Part shown: piece after piece, positions 15,343 to 23,789 of the stretch
Numbering within the stretch: the first letter of the stretch is position 1
How the letters are laid out: every line of letters begins with the position of its first letter
DNA from: Candidatus Limnocylindrus primus
GTDB taxonomy: Bacteria; Chloroflexota; Limnocylindria; Limnocylindrales; Limnocylindraceae
NCBI GenBank assembly: GCA_003670475.1
Contig: QWRJ01000002.1
Coordinates: forward strand, 1 to 34,239
Direction: 5' to 3'
DNA length: 34,239 bases
The notes under the pieces: generated by a model
What the model saw: only the letters and a program-made list of their open reading frames with translations
Told to the model about the DNA's origin: nothing
Databases searched by the model: none
Program-made: the position numbers and the translations under genes

Positions 15343-15904
15343 ATGGACCTGATCCGAACGATTACAAACGAGCAGATGAAGCGCGATCTGCCTCCGATCA
15401 AGACCGGACACCGTCAAGGTGTCGGCGAAGGTTGTTGAGGGGAATCGCGAACGCATCCAGGTCTTTGAGGGTACGGTCATGCGCCTTCGCGGCGGCGGAC
15501 TGGGCCTCACCATCACCGTGCGCCGCATCGCCTCTGGCGTTGGCGTTGAGCGAACCTTCAAGGTGCACAGCCCACGCATTGAGAAGATTGAGATCATTCG
15601 ACACGGCGTCTCACATCGTGCGCAGCTCTACTTCCTCCGCGACCGCGTTGGGAAGCAGTCGTCACTTCGTGAGAAGCGCGCTGAGGCTGGCGAGATCCTG
15701 AACCCTGTCTTTGAGAAGCCAGTCGAAGTTGTTGCCGAAGTGGCACCAGTTGCCGAAGCAGCACCAGTGGCTGAAGAGGTCGCGGTTGTTGAGGAGGCTG
15801 CCGTGGCTGAAGCCCCGGTTGTTGAGGAGGCTCCAGAACCAGTTGCTGAAGCCGTAGCAGAGGCCGCACCAGCAGCGGACGATTCGGAGCAGGCTCCGGC
15901 GTGA
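15343..15904 (+). CDS. rplS: 50S ribosomal protein bL19 (apparent frameshift near residue 22; Ala/Glu tail)
   Basis: bL19 sits at the 30S-50S interface. ATG 15343, after a GGAG site at 15334-15337, encodes a proper bL19 N-terminus ([20 protein letters not shown]) but then runs to an early TGA. The continuation, [20 protein letters not shown] and [14 protein letters not shown], lies in the +1 frame, conventional start GTG 15419. The junction is near 15403-15409. Either two bases of the expected Gly codon are missing or one base is extra; a sequencing or assembly error is the simplest explanation. The span given joins both frames. After the bL19 core the protein has a ~65-residue Ala/Glu/Val/Pro tail, like bS16. 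rnhB starts within the stop (GTGA). Confidence 0.9.
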
Positions 15905-16584
15905 CCCCTTCGCGGCCGTCAGACGGCCGTGCACTCCCAACACGTGAGCTTGAATCTCACCACGGTCATCCAACACGCCTGATTGCCGGCATTGACGAAG
16001 TTGGCCTTGCGCCGCTCGCTGGCCCAGTTGTTGCCTGCGCGATCATCATGCCGCCCGGGGAGCCGATCGTTGGCGTTCGCGACTCTAAGGCGCTCTCACG
16101 CCTCCAGCGTGAGCGACTTGATCCAATCATTCGCAGCGCTGCGATCGCATACGGGATAGGCGCGGCTTCAGCGCGCGAGGTTGAGCGGCTGAACCCTCGT
16201 GCAGCATCACACCTTGCGATGTCGCGAGCTCTGGCAACGCTTCAGCGCAGGTATCACCTCAGCGTTGACTTCACGCTGGTTGACGGCTCGCCCGCGCGCG
16301 AGCTTGATGCGTTGATCGGGCCGCATGAGACCGTGATCAAGGGGGATGCCAGCGTCTATCCGATCGCATGTGCATCGATCGTTGCAAAGGTGCTCCGAGA
16401 CCAGTTGATGGCTCGCCTTGATCGTCGCTACCCAGGCTACGACTGGGAGTCGAACGTTGGCTATCCAGCGCCACTCCATCTTGCAGCACTCATTGACCTA
16501 GGTGTGACGCCACATCACCGACGCACCTACGCTCCCGTCGCCGCCGTCATCAGCGCCGCGCGTAACGCTGCGAGCCGTTCGTAG
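15901..16584 (+). CDS. rnhB: Ribonuclease HII (GRG motif altered)
   Basis: RNase HII cuts 5' of ribonucleotides embedded in DNA and removes RNA from hybrids. The 227-residue protein has the type-2 RNase H catalytic acids D32 and E33 (AGIDEVG), D128 (LVDGS) and D167 (VLRDQ), plus DSKALS and [18 protein letters not shown]. The conserved GRG motif after DExG, used to read the ribonucleotide 2'-OH, is replaced by G35-L36-A37 ([14 protein letters not shown]). The C-terminal Tyr region is present as [10 protein letters not shown]. The GTG start at 15901 overlaps the rplS stop; the first ~26 residues are unconserved, so a later start cannot be excluded. Identity is secure, but substrate preference may be altered. 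Confidence 0.94.
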   Translation: MTPSRPSDGRALPTRELESHHGHPTRLIAGIDEVGLAPLAGPVVACAIIMPPGEPIVGVRDSKALSRLQRERLDPIIRSAAIAYGIGAASAREVERLNPRAASHLAMSRALATLQRRYHLSVDFTLVDGSPARELDALIGPHETVIKGDASVYPIACASIVAKVLRDQLMARLDRRYPGYDWESNVGYPAPLHLAALIDLGVTPHHRRTYAPVAAVISAARNAASRS

Positions 16585-16626
16585 ACGAGTACGTTTCGAT
16601 TACGCCGTAGCGGCGATGCTGCAGGC

Positions 16627-17268
16627 GTGGAGACGGCGCAGCAGCGGCGGGGGAGGCGGGCGGAGGAGTTGGCGTGCGAAAGCCTTCGCGCCGCAGGCTG
16701 GATCATTATTCAGCGCAACGTGCGAGTGGCCGGGCTGGAGATTGATCTCCTTGCCTGCGATGAGCGCCGACTGCTGGTGGCGGTAGAGGTGCGCGCGCGC
16801 CTTAGTGTCGGCGAGCTGGGTCCACGAGCACTCTTGGGAGCGGGAAAGGTTGCGGCACTGGCGCGACAGCGCGAGGCCCTCCCCGAACTCCGCAGGGTTG
16901 ACCTGCTGCTGGTCATCGGGCCTCCCCAGGGGGAGCGGCTGCGTCTGATCCGTGGCATCGCTGAGCGTGGGGCACCCGCCGTGAGAGGGGAGACGCGTGA
17001 GGGTGGTAGGATCTCCCGGCACCCGATTCGGGGGCCCTTGGCTTCGGTCAGGGAATACGCACGCGGAACATGTCGCCTCGCAACGGTGGCCCCTCGGGGT
17101 CGCGATGGCGTCCCGCGGTGGCATAACCGTGTTGAGGAGAACTATGGCCGCAGTTACGATGCGCGAACTTTTGGAGGTCGGCGCCCACTTTGGGCATCAG
17201 ACCCGGCGCTGGAACCCAAAGATGGCGCCATTCATTTACGCCCAGCGCAATGGGATCCACATCCTTGA
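16627..17268 (+). CDS. yraN: YraN/UPF0102 family nuclease-like protein with long overlapping C-terminus
   Basis: YraN proteins have a restriction-endonuclease-like (PD-D/ExK) fold; function is poorly defined. The first ~115 residues fit: GRRAEELACESLRAAGW, then RNVRVAGLEIDLLACDE with E38 and D40, and VAVEVRAR. The family ExK lysine (EVK) is Arg56 here. The frame then runs past the usual ~120-residue end to 17268, overlapping rpsB by 125 bases in another frame. The Arg/Gly-rich tail has no recognisable homology and covers the probable rpsB promoter and leader. The GTG start at 16627 is 42 bases after rnhB, the standard neighbour. The nuclease core is credible; the tail may be untranslated in practice or simply accidental. 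Confidence 0.78.
   Translation: METAQQRRGRRAEELACESLRAAGWIIIQRNVRVAGLEIDLLACDERRLLVAVEVRARLSVGELGPRALLGAGKVAALARQREALPELRRVDLLLVIGPPQGERLRLIRGIAERGAPAVRGETREGGRISRHPIRGPLASVREYARGTCRLATVAPRGRDGVPRWHNRVEENYGRSYDARTFGGRRPLWASDPALEPKDGAIHLRPAQWDPHP
17004..17012 (+). promoter_or_regulatory. Extended -10 promoter element for rpsB-tsf
   Basis: TGGTAGGAT is an extended -10 match 131 bases before the rpsB ATG, inside the yraN frame. No good -35 is visible. It would give an rpsB leader of roughly 120 bases. Confidence 0.45.
17013..17143 (+). promoter_or_regulatory. rpsB leader with small hairpins
   Basis: Downstream of the possible promoter, two compact hairpins can form: CCCG/CGGG with loop ATT (17022-17032), and GGCCC/GGGTC with loop CTCG (17088-17101). 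rpsB-tsf is autoregulated by S2 through its leader in other bacteria; a similar role here is inference. GAGGAG at 17134-17139 serves rpsB. Confidence 0.3.
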
Positions 17269-18019
17269 CCTCGCCAAGAGTGCGAAGCACCTTGAGGCCG
17301 CGCTTGTAGCGGTTCGCGAGGCCGCCGCAAACGGCGAGACGATCCTCTTTGTTGGCACCAAGAAGCAGGCGCAGGGACCAATCCTTGAAGAGGCAACGCG
17401 TGCAGGCCAGCCGTACGTCATCAAGCGCTGGCTTGGCGGCATGCTCACCAACTTCGCAACCATCCGCAAGCGCCTCACGCTGCTTGAGCAGCTCGAAGCC
17501 CGCGAGCAGGCGGGCGAGTTCGAGCTGATGTCAAAGAAGGAGGCGGCGAAGCTCAAGGACAAGCTTGAGAAACTTCGCGGTGTGCTTGGTGGCATGCGTC
17601 GGCTGCGACGCGCCCCAGGGATGGTCTTCATCATTGATCCGAGCCGCGAGACACTCGCCGCCGTTGAGGCGAACAAGCTCGGCATCCCGGTGGTTGGCAC
17701 TGCAGATACCAACGTGAATCCAGACCAGTTGCAGTACCCAATCCCAGTCAATGACGATGCGATCAAGTGCATCACGCTGATCTGCAAGTCGGTTGCCGAT
17801 GCGGTGATCGAGGGTGCCGCTGAGCGTGCAGCACGTCTCCCAGAGCTTGAGGCGCAGGAGGCTGCCGCAGCTGCCGCCGCCGCACCAGAGAGCCAGGCGG
17901 CCTCTGACGTTCAGGATGATCTTGTTGCTGCACTCAGCGCCGCTGGGACGCTCAGCTTCTCGCCTGATGAGGAGCCAGCGCCAACCGCACCAGCTGACGA
18001 AAGCACACCAAGTGCGTAA
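17144..18019 (+). CDS. rpsB: 30S ribosomal protein uS2
   Basis: uS2 binds the 30S subunit between head and body and is needed for bS1 attachment. The 291-residue protein has the family core: TMRELLEVGAHFGHQTRRWN, IYAQRNGIHILDL, ILFVGTKKQAQ, RWLGGMLTNFATI and VVGTADTNVNPDQLQYPIP. Beyond the core it continues ~60 residues as an Ala-, Pro- and acid-rich tail (EAQEAAAAAAAAPES onward), longer than usual. ATG 17144 follows GAGGAG with short spacing. The frame extends upstream to 16997 without conservation. tsf follows after 22 bases, the conserved rpsB-tsf pair. Confidence 0.97.
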   Translation: MAAVTMRELLEVGAHFGHQTRRWNPKMAPFIYAQRNGIHILDLAKSAKHLEAALVAVREAAANGETILFVGTKKQAQGPILEEATRAGQPYVIKRWLGGMLTNFATIRKRLTLLEQLEAREQAGEFELMSKKEAAKLKDKLEKLRGVLGGMRRLRRAPGMVFIIDPSRETLAAVEANKLGIPVVGTADTNVNPDQLQYPIPVNDDAIKCITLICKSVADAVIEGAAERAARLPELEAQEAAAAAAAAPESQAASDVQDDLVAALSAAGTLSFSPDEEPAPTAPADESTPSA

Positions 18020-18041
18020 CGCGTAGAAGGGGAGTACGACG

Positions 18042-18638
18042 ATGGCAATTAGCGCAGAGGCGGTAAAAGATCTTCGCGAACGTACTGGCGCCGGCTTCAT
18101 GGATTGCAAACGCGCCCTTGAAGAGTCAGCGGGCGATGTAGAGAAGGCGGTCGCAACGCTTCGTGAGGCTGGCCTTGCCGCTGCGGCGAAGAAGGCTGGT
18201 CGCGATGCACGTGAGGGGCTCGTCTCCTCGTACATCCACACCGGTGGTCGCGTTGGCGTCTTGCTCGAGATCAACTGCGAAACCGACTTCGTTGCACGCA
18301 ACGACCAGTTCCAGAAGCTCGTCAAAGATATCGGTATGCAGATCGCGGGTCTGAATCCGCTCTACGTGAGCCAAGAGCAGATCCCTGCCGCGCTGCTCGC
18401 TGAGAAGCGTGCGGCGCTTGAGGCGGACGAGGCACTGGCGAAGAAGCCAGAGGCGGTCCGCGCGCAGATCGTTGATGGCCAGATGCGCAAGTGGTTCGAA
18501 GAGGTCTGTCTCCTTGAGCAGCCCTTCCGCGATGGCGATGAGACCGTTGCACAGTTGATCACCAACGCCATTGCAACGATCGGCGAAAACATCCGCGTGC
18601 GGCGCTTCGTGCGCTACGCACTCGGCGAAGAGCTCTGA
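18042..18638 (+). CDS. tsf: Elongation factor Ts, short form
   Basis: EF-Ts recycles EF-Tu by exchanging GDP. The 198-residue protein has the N-terminal UBA-like domain, [20 protein letters not shown], and the [10 protein letters not shown] core signature. It ends with [10 protein letters not shown] after [15 protein letters not shown]. At 198 residues it matches the short EF-Ts of Thermus-type bacteria rather than the ~280-residue E. coli or actinobacterial form. This supports a Chloroflexota-like source. ATG 18042 is preceded by GAAGGGGAG. pyrH follows after 31 bases. Confidence 0.97.
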   Translation: MAISAEAVKDLRERTGAGFMDCKRALEESAGDVEKAVATLREAGLAAAAKKAGRDAREGLVSSYIHTGGRVGVLLEINCETDFVARNDQFQKLVKDIGMQIAGLNPLYVSQEQIPAALLAEKRAALEADEALAKKPEAVRAQIVDGQMRKWFEEVCLLEQPFRDGDETVAQLITNAIATIGENIRVRRFVRYALGEEL

Positions 18639-18669
18639 GCACGGTCGCGGCGAGCCGAGCGGCGAAGCC

Positions 18670-19404
18670 ATGACAACTCAGCCCCGCTACTCACGCATCC
18701 TCCTGAAACTTTCAGGGGAGGCGCTGCTCGGAGATCAGCAGTACGGTGTAGACCCAAAGGTGCTCGCCTTCGTTGCGGAGCAGGTGCGCGGAGTGCGCGC
18801 GCTCGGCGTTGAGGTTGGGATCGTTGTTGGCGGTGGGAACATCTTCCGCGGCCTAGCGGCAGCCAATGCAACTGGCATGGAGCGAGCCACCGCAGACCAC
18901 ATTGGGATGCTTGCAACGGTGATGAACGGACTTGCGCTCCAGGACGGCCTTGAGCGCGCCGGCGTGGAGACGCGGGTGATGACCGCCATCGAGATGAATG
19001 AGGTGGCTGAGCCGTACATTCGACGTCGCGCCATCCGCCATATTGAGAAGGGTAGGGTGGTCGTCTTTGTTGCAGGAACGGGCAACCCGTACTTCACAAC
19101 AGATACTGCCGCCGCACTGCGTGCCGTTGAGATCGGCGCCCAGGTGATGCTGAAGGCGACCAAGGTGGATGGCGTCTATGACAAGGATCCGAAGGTGCAC
19201 TCCGATGCGGTGCGCATCCCGTCTATCAGTTACGGCCGCGTGCTTGTAGACGGGCTGAAGGTACTCGATGCGGCTGCGGTCTCGCTCTGCATGGAGAACG
19301 ATCTGCCGATCGTCGTCTTTGACCTTGATGCGCATGAGAACATCCTGCGCGCGGTGAAGGGCGAAGAGGTTGGGACAATTATTTCGAAGGAGGGGACGCG
19401 ATGA
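18670..19404 (+). CDS. pyrH: UMP kinase
   Basis: PyrH phosphorylates UMP to UDP using ATP, feeding pyrimidine nucleotide and cell-wall precursor synthesis. The 244-residue amino-acid-kinase-fold protein shows [43 protein letters not shown] and [14 protein letters not shown], all typical. ATG 18670 gives the standard N-terminus; the longer frame to 18571 overlaps tsf and is not conserved. The stop overlaps frr by four bases. rpsB-tsf-pyrH-frr is a widely conserved array. Confidence 0.97.
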   Translation: MTTQPRYSRILLKLSGEALLGDQQYGVDPKVLAFVAEQVRGVRALGVEVGIVVGGGNIFRGLAAANATGMERATADHIGMLATVMNGLALQDGLERAGVETRVMTAIEMNEVAEPYIRRRAIRHIEKGRVVVFVAGTGNPYFTTDTAAALRAVEIGAQVMLKATKVDGVYDKDPKVHSDAVRIPSISYGRVLVDGLKVLDAAAVSLCMENDLPIVVFDLDAHENILRAVKGEEVGTIISKEGTR

Positions 19405-19946
19405 GCGGAACGGTTGAAGAGCGCATGGGCCGTGCCGTAGAGGCGTTCGGCAAGGATCTCGGTGGCTTCCGGACCGGTCGTGCGAGCGCCTCGCTGGTTG
19501 AGCACATCACGGTGGACCATTACGGTGCAAAGACGCCACTTAACCAGATGGCCGGAATCAGCGTACCCGAGAACACGCTCCTCGTTGTTCAGCCGTGGGA
19601 CCCATCCGCGATCCCAGCGATCGAGAAGGCACTCAACAACGCCCAGCTCGGCATGACACCAGCCGTCGACGGGAACATCATCCGGCTGCGCGTGCCATCC
19701 ATGACCGAAGAGCGCCGTAAGGATCTCGTCAAGCAGATGGGGAAGCGCACCGAAGAGGCGCGCATCGAGATCCGTAGCGCACGTCGCGATGAGCAGGAGG
19801 CGATTAAGAAGTTGGAGAAGAACAAGGAGATCGGCGAAGATGACGCGCGCCGACGCCTTGAAGCACTTCAGAAGGCGACAGATGCCAAGACCGCAGAGAT
19901 TGACCGTATGGCGGCATCGAAGGAGCGCGAGGTTCTCGAAGGTTGA
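19401..19946 (+). CDS. frr: Ribosome recycling factor
   Basis: RRF, with EF-G, splits post-termination ribosomes. The 181-residue length is near the usual 185. Family motifs are [46 protein letters not shown] and the C-terminal three-helix stretch [23 protein letters not shown] 19401 overlaps the pyrH stop and follows AAGGAGG within pyrH. Its stop overlaps the TTG start of uppS. Confidence 0.97.
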   Translation: MSGTVEERMGRAVEAFGKDLGGFRTGRASASLVEHITVDHYGAKTPLNQMAGISVPENTLLVVQPWDPSAIPAIEKALNNAQLGMTPAVDGNIIRLRVPSMTEERRKDLVKQMGKRTEEARIEIRSARRDEQEAIKKLEKNKEIGEDDARRRLEALQKATDAKTAEIDRMAASKEREVLEG

Positions 19947-20692
19947 CCGAGCGTAGCGTCGATCGACCGGTTGACGCTCCACCGCTCGTCCATGAAGGGC
20001 AGGCGGTGCAGGGCCTACCGCGCCACGTCGCCATCATCATGGATGGCAACCGTCGCTGGGCGCGTGCGCAAGGTCGCGATGAGCTTGATGGACATACCGC
20101 CGGCACCGAAGCACTTCGTGGCGTCATTACGCGCGCGGCGGAACTCGGCATCGCCCACCTCACCGTCTACGCCTTTAGCCGAGAGAACTGGGGTCGTGAT
20201 GATCGAGAGGTCGCTCGGCTCTTCGCACTCCTTGCCGAAACGATTGAGCGAGAGACAGCGACGCTGATCAAGAACGGGATTAGCGTAGATTTCATTGGTC
20301 GGCTCCATGAACTTCCTTCCGACGCTGTTGAACGTATCCAGCGCGCCTGTGCCGCCACCGCCAACGGGGCAACGATGAAGCTGCACGTGGCATTCAACTA
20401 CGGCGGAAGGACGGAGATTGTTGATGCGGTCCGATCCATCTTGGCATCTGGCGTAGCCGCTGACGCTGTGGATGAGCAGACGATTAGCAGTGCCCTCTAC
20501 ACCAACGGGATCCCGGATCCGGACCTGCTGATTCGTACAGGCGGAGAGGAGCGACTCTCCAACTTCCTCTTATGGCAGGCGGCGTACACAGAGCTCGTCA
20601 CCTGGCCAGGCCTCTGGCCAGACTTCAGTGGCGCTGACCTTGAATCTACACTGCGCGCATTCGCTGAACGGACGCGGCGGTACGGACGATGA
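19943..20692 (+). CDS. uppS: Polyprenyl diphosphate synthase (UppS family)
   Basis: This cis-prenyltransferase extends farnesyl diphosphate with isopentenyl units to make undecaprenyl diphosphate, the lipid carrier for cell-wall polymers. Motifs are HVAIIMDGNRRWARAQG (Asp34 binds substrate Mg), HLTVYAFSRENW, DFIGRLHELP and PDPDLLIRTGGEERLSNFLL. The 249-residue length is normal. The first ~25 residues are variable; the TTG start at 19943 overlaps frr and keeps them. The product chain length cannot be told from sequence alone. cdsA and dxr follow with overlaps, forming an isoprenoid/lipid group. Confidence 0.96.
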   Translation: MTERSVDRPVDAPPLVHEGQAVQGLPRHVAIIMDGNRRWARAQGRDELDGHTAGTEALRGVITRAAELGIAHLTVYAFSRENWGRDDREVARLFALLAETIERETATLIKNGISVDFIGRLHELPSDAVERIQRACAATANGATMKLHVAFNYGGRTEIVDAVRSILASGVAADAVDEQTISSALYTNGIPDPDLLIRTGGEERLSNFLLWQAAYTELVTWPGLWPDFSGADLESTLRAFAERTRRYGR

Positions 20693-21540
20693 GCCTCCGC
20701 GGTGGTGGCCTCCCAGCGCGCGCCGTTGGAGCGCTCTTTATCGTGCCGTTTGGTGCAGGCCTGCTGATCTGGCCGTACGGGACGCTCCCACTGACAGCGC
20801 TCCTCATCTTCCTCGCCGCACGCGAAGGCGCTCAGATCGTTGGTGCGATCTCCGGTGGCGCCTCAGCGGCATGGAGCGCAGCGCTCCTCGTTGTGCCGCT
20901 CGCCGCACTTGTCGCCGCAGGTCCCGTCGCTGCTGCAACGCTGGGGGTACTCACGCTGCTCGCGCTTGTTGCAGTGCAACTTCTCCGTGCACTCCGCGTC
21001 AAGCGCGGGAGTGTGGCGCCGTACGCGCGCGCACTCTTCGGAACGCTCGCTACGGCGACCTGGCTTTCGCCGCTTCTCCTCCTTCCGCTCTTCGGGTACG
21101 TTGGAGGAGCGACACCCTCACCGTGGATCGCGTGGCTCCTCGCAGTGGTCTGGAGTGCGGACACCGGCGCCTACCTAATCGGTCGACGCTTCGGTAAGCG
21201 CAAGCTCGCCCCGCTGATCTCTCCGCGTAAAAGCGTTGAGGGACTGGTTGGCGGACTGTTCACTGCCACAGTTATTGGGTCAGCTGCTGCAATGAACTGG
21301 CTCGACGCACCACTGATCTGGGCGCTCCCTACGAGCCTCGCCGTTGCCGCCGCCGCCGAAGCTGGAGACCTTGTTGAGTCACTCTTCAAGCGGGCCGCTG
21401 GTACCAAGAACTCTGCAACGCTCATTCCTGGGCATGGCGGAGTGCTTGACCGTATTGATAGCCTCCTTCTTGCGGCGCCCGTCACTCTCTTCGCCGCGAT
21501 CCTCTTGGAACTCTCGCGGTACAACTTCTTTAACGACTGA
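20689..21540 (+). CDS. cdsA: Phosphatidate cytidylyltransferase
   Basis: CdsA makes CDP-diacylglycerol from phosphatidic acid and CTP at the membrane, the next stage after the PlsX/PlsY route. The 283-residue protein has roughly eight hydrophobic segments and the family motifs SADTGAYLIGRRFGKRKL, SPRKSVEGLVGG, EAGDLVESLFKRAAGTK and LIPGHGGVLDRIDSLL. The usual KDSG before the PGHGG motif reads KNSA here, a small departure close to the active site. ATG 20689 overlaps uppS, and the stop shares one base with the dxr ATG. Confidence 0.95.
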   Translation: MSLRGGGLPARAVGALFIVPFGAGLLIWPYGTLPLTALLIFLAAREGAQIVGAISGGASAAWSAALLVVPLAALVAAGPVAAATLGVLTLLALVAVQLLRALRVKRGSVAPYARALFGTLATATWLSPLLLLPLFGYVGGATPSPWIAWLLAVVWSADTGAYLIGRRFGKRKLAPLISPRKSVEGLVGGLFTATVIGSAAAMNWLDAPLIWALPTSLAVAAAAEAGDLVESLFKRAAGTKNSATLIPGHGGVLDRIDSLLLAAPVTLFAAILLELSRYNFFND

Positions 21541-22664
21541 TGGGTCGCCAGCGCGTCGCCCTGATCGGCGCGACCGGATCAATCGGCGCGCAGACGCTTC
21601 AGGTGCTCAGCGAGAACCGAGAACGCTTTGAACTTGTTGCACTCGCCGTCGGTGGTGAGAGCGCTGCGTCTCGCGAACTTGCCACCGCCCATCCGGGCGC
21701 GCGCCTCCTGATTGGGCTGAGTGGGGAGCAGCTGAGCGACGCAATTCTGAGCACGACACCAGACCTCGTCGTTGCTGCTGCAACGGGGCTCGTTGGCATC
21801 CACGCCACAATCGCCGCCCTTGATGCTGGCGCCGCCGTCGCAATTGCCAACAAGGAGACGATTGTTGCTGGTGGTGAGATGGTGATCGGTGCGGCGCGCC
21901 GCGCAGCCACACGGAGTGGGACGTCGATTCTTGAGCGACTGCGACCCGTAGATAGCGAGCACTCAGCCCTCTGGCAGTGCCTCGCCGGCGAGTCGCCAGA
22001 GCGCGTAGAGCGACTCTGGCTCACCGCAAGTGGCGGTCCGTTCCGTACCTGGGATGCGTCGCGGATCGCCAGCGCAACAGTTGACGACGCACTGAATCAT
22101 CCAACGTGGAAGATGGGCGGGAAGATCACGATCGACTCCGCCTCTCTCGTGAACAAGGGGCTCGAAGTCATTGAGGCACACCGGCTCTTTGAGGTGCCGA
22201 TGGAGCGCATCTCCATCCTTGTCCACCCTCAGAGCATCTTGCATGGTGCGGTGAGCTTCACCGATGGTTCGATGAAGGGGCAGATGGGTGAGCCGGATAT
22301 GCGCGTTCCGATCAGCTATGCGCTCAACTATCCAGAACGAAGCGTGCACCAAGCGCGGAGCGTTGACCTTGCCGCAGCGGGGGAGCTCACCTTTGAGGCA
22401 CCCGATCTCGTACGCTTCCCAGGGCTCGCCGTTGCCCTGGCCGCGGGTGAGCGTGGCGGGGCGGCACCCGCCGCGCTGATCGTTGCCGATGATGTCGCCA
22501 CAGCCCGCTTCCTCGCCGGAGAGATCAGCTTCGGCGCGATCCCAACGCTCCTCTCTGCCGCCGTTGAGCGCTTCGGCGGGCTCCCTGAGGCGGGCGACCT
22601 CGCCACCCTCTCGAGCCTTCATCTCGACGTTCGGAACTTCGCCGAAACGTGGCGCCCAGCATGA
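21540..22664 (+). CDS. dxr: 1-deoxy-D-xylulose 5-phosphate reductoisomerase
   Basis: Dxr (IspC) converts DXP to MEP with NADPH, the first committed step of the MEP isoprenoid pathway. The 374-residue protein shows the NADPH fold IGATGSIGAQTLQVL, NKETIVAGGE, the metal-binding PVDSEHSALWQ, TASGGPF, HPTWKMGGKITIDSASLVNK, LVHPQSILHGAV and PDMRVPISYALNYP. ATG 21540 is the last base of the cdsA stop extended (TGATG). ispG lies two genes downstream, so two MEP-pathway steps flank the M50 protease gene, as in many Gram-positive-type genomes. Confidence 0.97.
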   Translation: MGRQRVALIGATGSIGAQTLQVLSENRERFELVALAVGGESAASRELATAHPGARLLIGLSGEQLSDAILSTTPDLVVAAATGLVGIHATIAALDAGAAVAIANKETIVAGGEMVIGAARRAATRSGTSILERLRPVDSEHSALWQCLAGESPERVERLWLTASGGPFRTWDASRIASATVDDALNHPTWKMGGKITIDSASLVNKGLEVIEAHRLFEVPMERISILVHPQSILHGAVSFTDGSMKGQMGEPDMRVPISYALNYPERSVHQARSVDLAAAGELTFEAPDLVRFPGLAVALAAGERGGAAPAALIVADDVATARFLAGEISFGAIPTLLSAAVERFGGLPEAGDLATLSSLHLDVRNFAETWRPA

Positions 22665-22691
22665 GTGCGCGCGCCAGCGTAGGCTGAGGTT

Positions 22692-23789
22692 ATGGCTGAA
22701 CTGTTCGGGCTCGTGGGCGGGGTTGTAGGGCCACTCCTGGTCTTGATTCTTCTTGTTGTGCCGTTGATCGTGGTGCACGAGCTCGGCCACCTGCTCGTCG
22801 CTCGCTGGCGGGGAATCGCCGTTGAAGAGTTCGGCATCGGCTTCCCGCCACGGATCGCCGTGCTGCATCGTGGCTCACGCACCCTCCTCACACTGAACGC
22901 CCTCCCATTCGGCGGCTTTGTTCGCATGGCTGGAGCCACGGAGGGGAGCAGTGAGCTAGATGGGTGGGAGCGCGCATCGCTCCTCTCAAAGACGATGGTC
23001 ATGCTCGCGGGTGTTCTCGTCAATCTTCTTCTCGCCTTTGCGCTGATGCTCCTCCTCGCCGGCCCACTGGCGGAGCGCGGTGAGCTAACGCTTGACGCGG
23101 TGCAGCCTGGCTCGCCTGCTGCAGCGGCGGGGATCGTTGCAAGTGACAGGATCGCCGCGCTGAATGGCGCTCCCTTTGACCGATTTGAGCCGCCACTCGC
23201 CAACATTCGTGCACTCGCTGGCGAACAGGTCAGCCTGACGATCGTCTCCTCTTCAAACGTAACGCGAGAGATCTCCGTGCGCCTGCGCACGTTGGAGGAG
23301 GCGGTAGACCAGGGGGTACTCGGCATTCAGATCAGTGGGCTCGCCCCAGCTGGCCCGCTGACACGACCGGCTGATCAAGTGATCACGGTTGCTGCAGCGC
23401 GCACAGCGGAGGCGGGCGGCGCAATTATTGGTGGTTTAGCGGAACTGGTGAGTGCACCGTTCCGCTCGGACAGCGAAGCGCCAACGCTCGCCGGCCCCGT
23501 TGGTATTGCCGTTGGAGTTGCTGGCGCGGCTGAACGGCTCGGGTTGAGCGGCCTCCTGCAGATCGCCGCACTCCTCTCCGCCAACCTTGCGATCTTGAAT
23601 CTGCTCCCTATCCCGCCGCTCGACGGCGGGAGAGTTGCCGTGCTCTTGCTACGACGTGTGCTCGGTGGCGAACGAGGTCGTCGTGCCGAGCAGGCGCTTG
23701 TTACTGGCGGGGCACTCGCGATGCTGCTGCTCTTTGTCTGGATCACGCTTGGCGACCTTGCTGGCATCTTTACTGGAGTGGCGCAGTGA
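22692..23789 (+). CDS. rseP: RseP/RasP-type M50 site-2 metalloprotease
   Basis: This membrane protease cuts within membrane-spanning substrates such as anti-sigma factors. The 365-residue protein has the zinc site HELGH (His29-His33) in the first transmembrane segment, a single PDZ domain at about residues 115-200 ([19 protein letters not shown]), and the third ligand in [13 protein letters not shown] with Asp311. About four hydrophobic segments are present. ATG 22692 has little Shine-Dalgarno spacing. TAGGCT at 22681-22686 could be a -10 box giving a near-leaderless mRNA. The stop overlaps ispG. Substrate and anti-sigma partner are unknown here. Confidence 0.94.
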   Translation: MAELFGLVGGVVGPLLVLILLVVPLIVVHELGHLLVARWRGIAVEEFGIGFPPRIAVLHRGSRTLLTLNALPFGGFVRMAGATEGSSELDGWERASLLSKTMVMLAGVLVNLLLAFALMLLLAGPLAERGELTLDAVQPGSPAAAAGIVASDRIAALNGAPFDRFEPPLANIRALAGEQVSLTIVSSSNVTREISVRLRTLEEAVDQGVLGIQISGLAPAGPLTRPADQVITVAAARTAEAGGAIIGGLAELVSAPFRSDSEAPTLAGPVGIAVGVAGAAERLGLSGLLQIAALLSANLAILNLLPIPPLDGGRVAVLLLRRVLGGERGRRAEQALVTGGALAMLLLFVWITLGDLAGIFTGVAQ

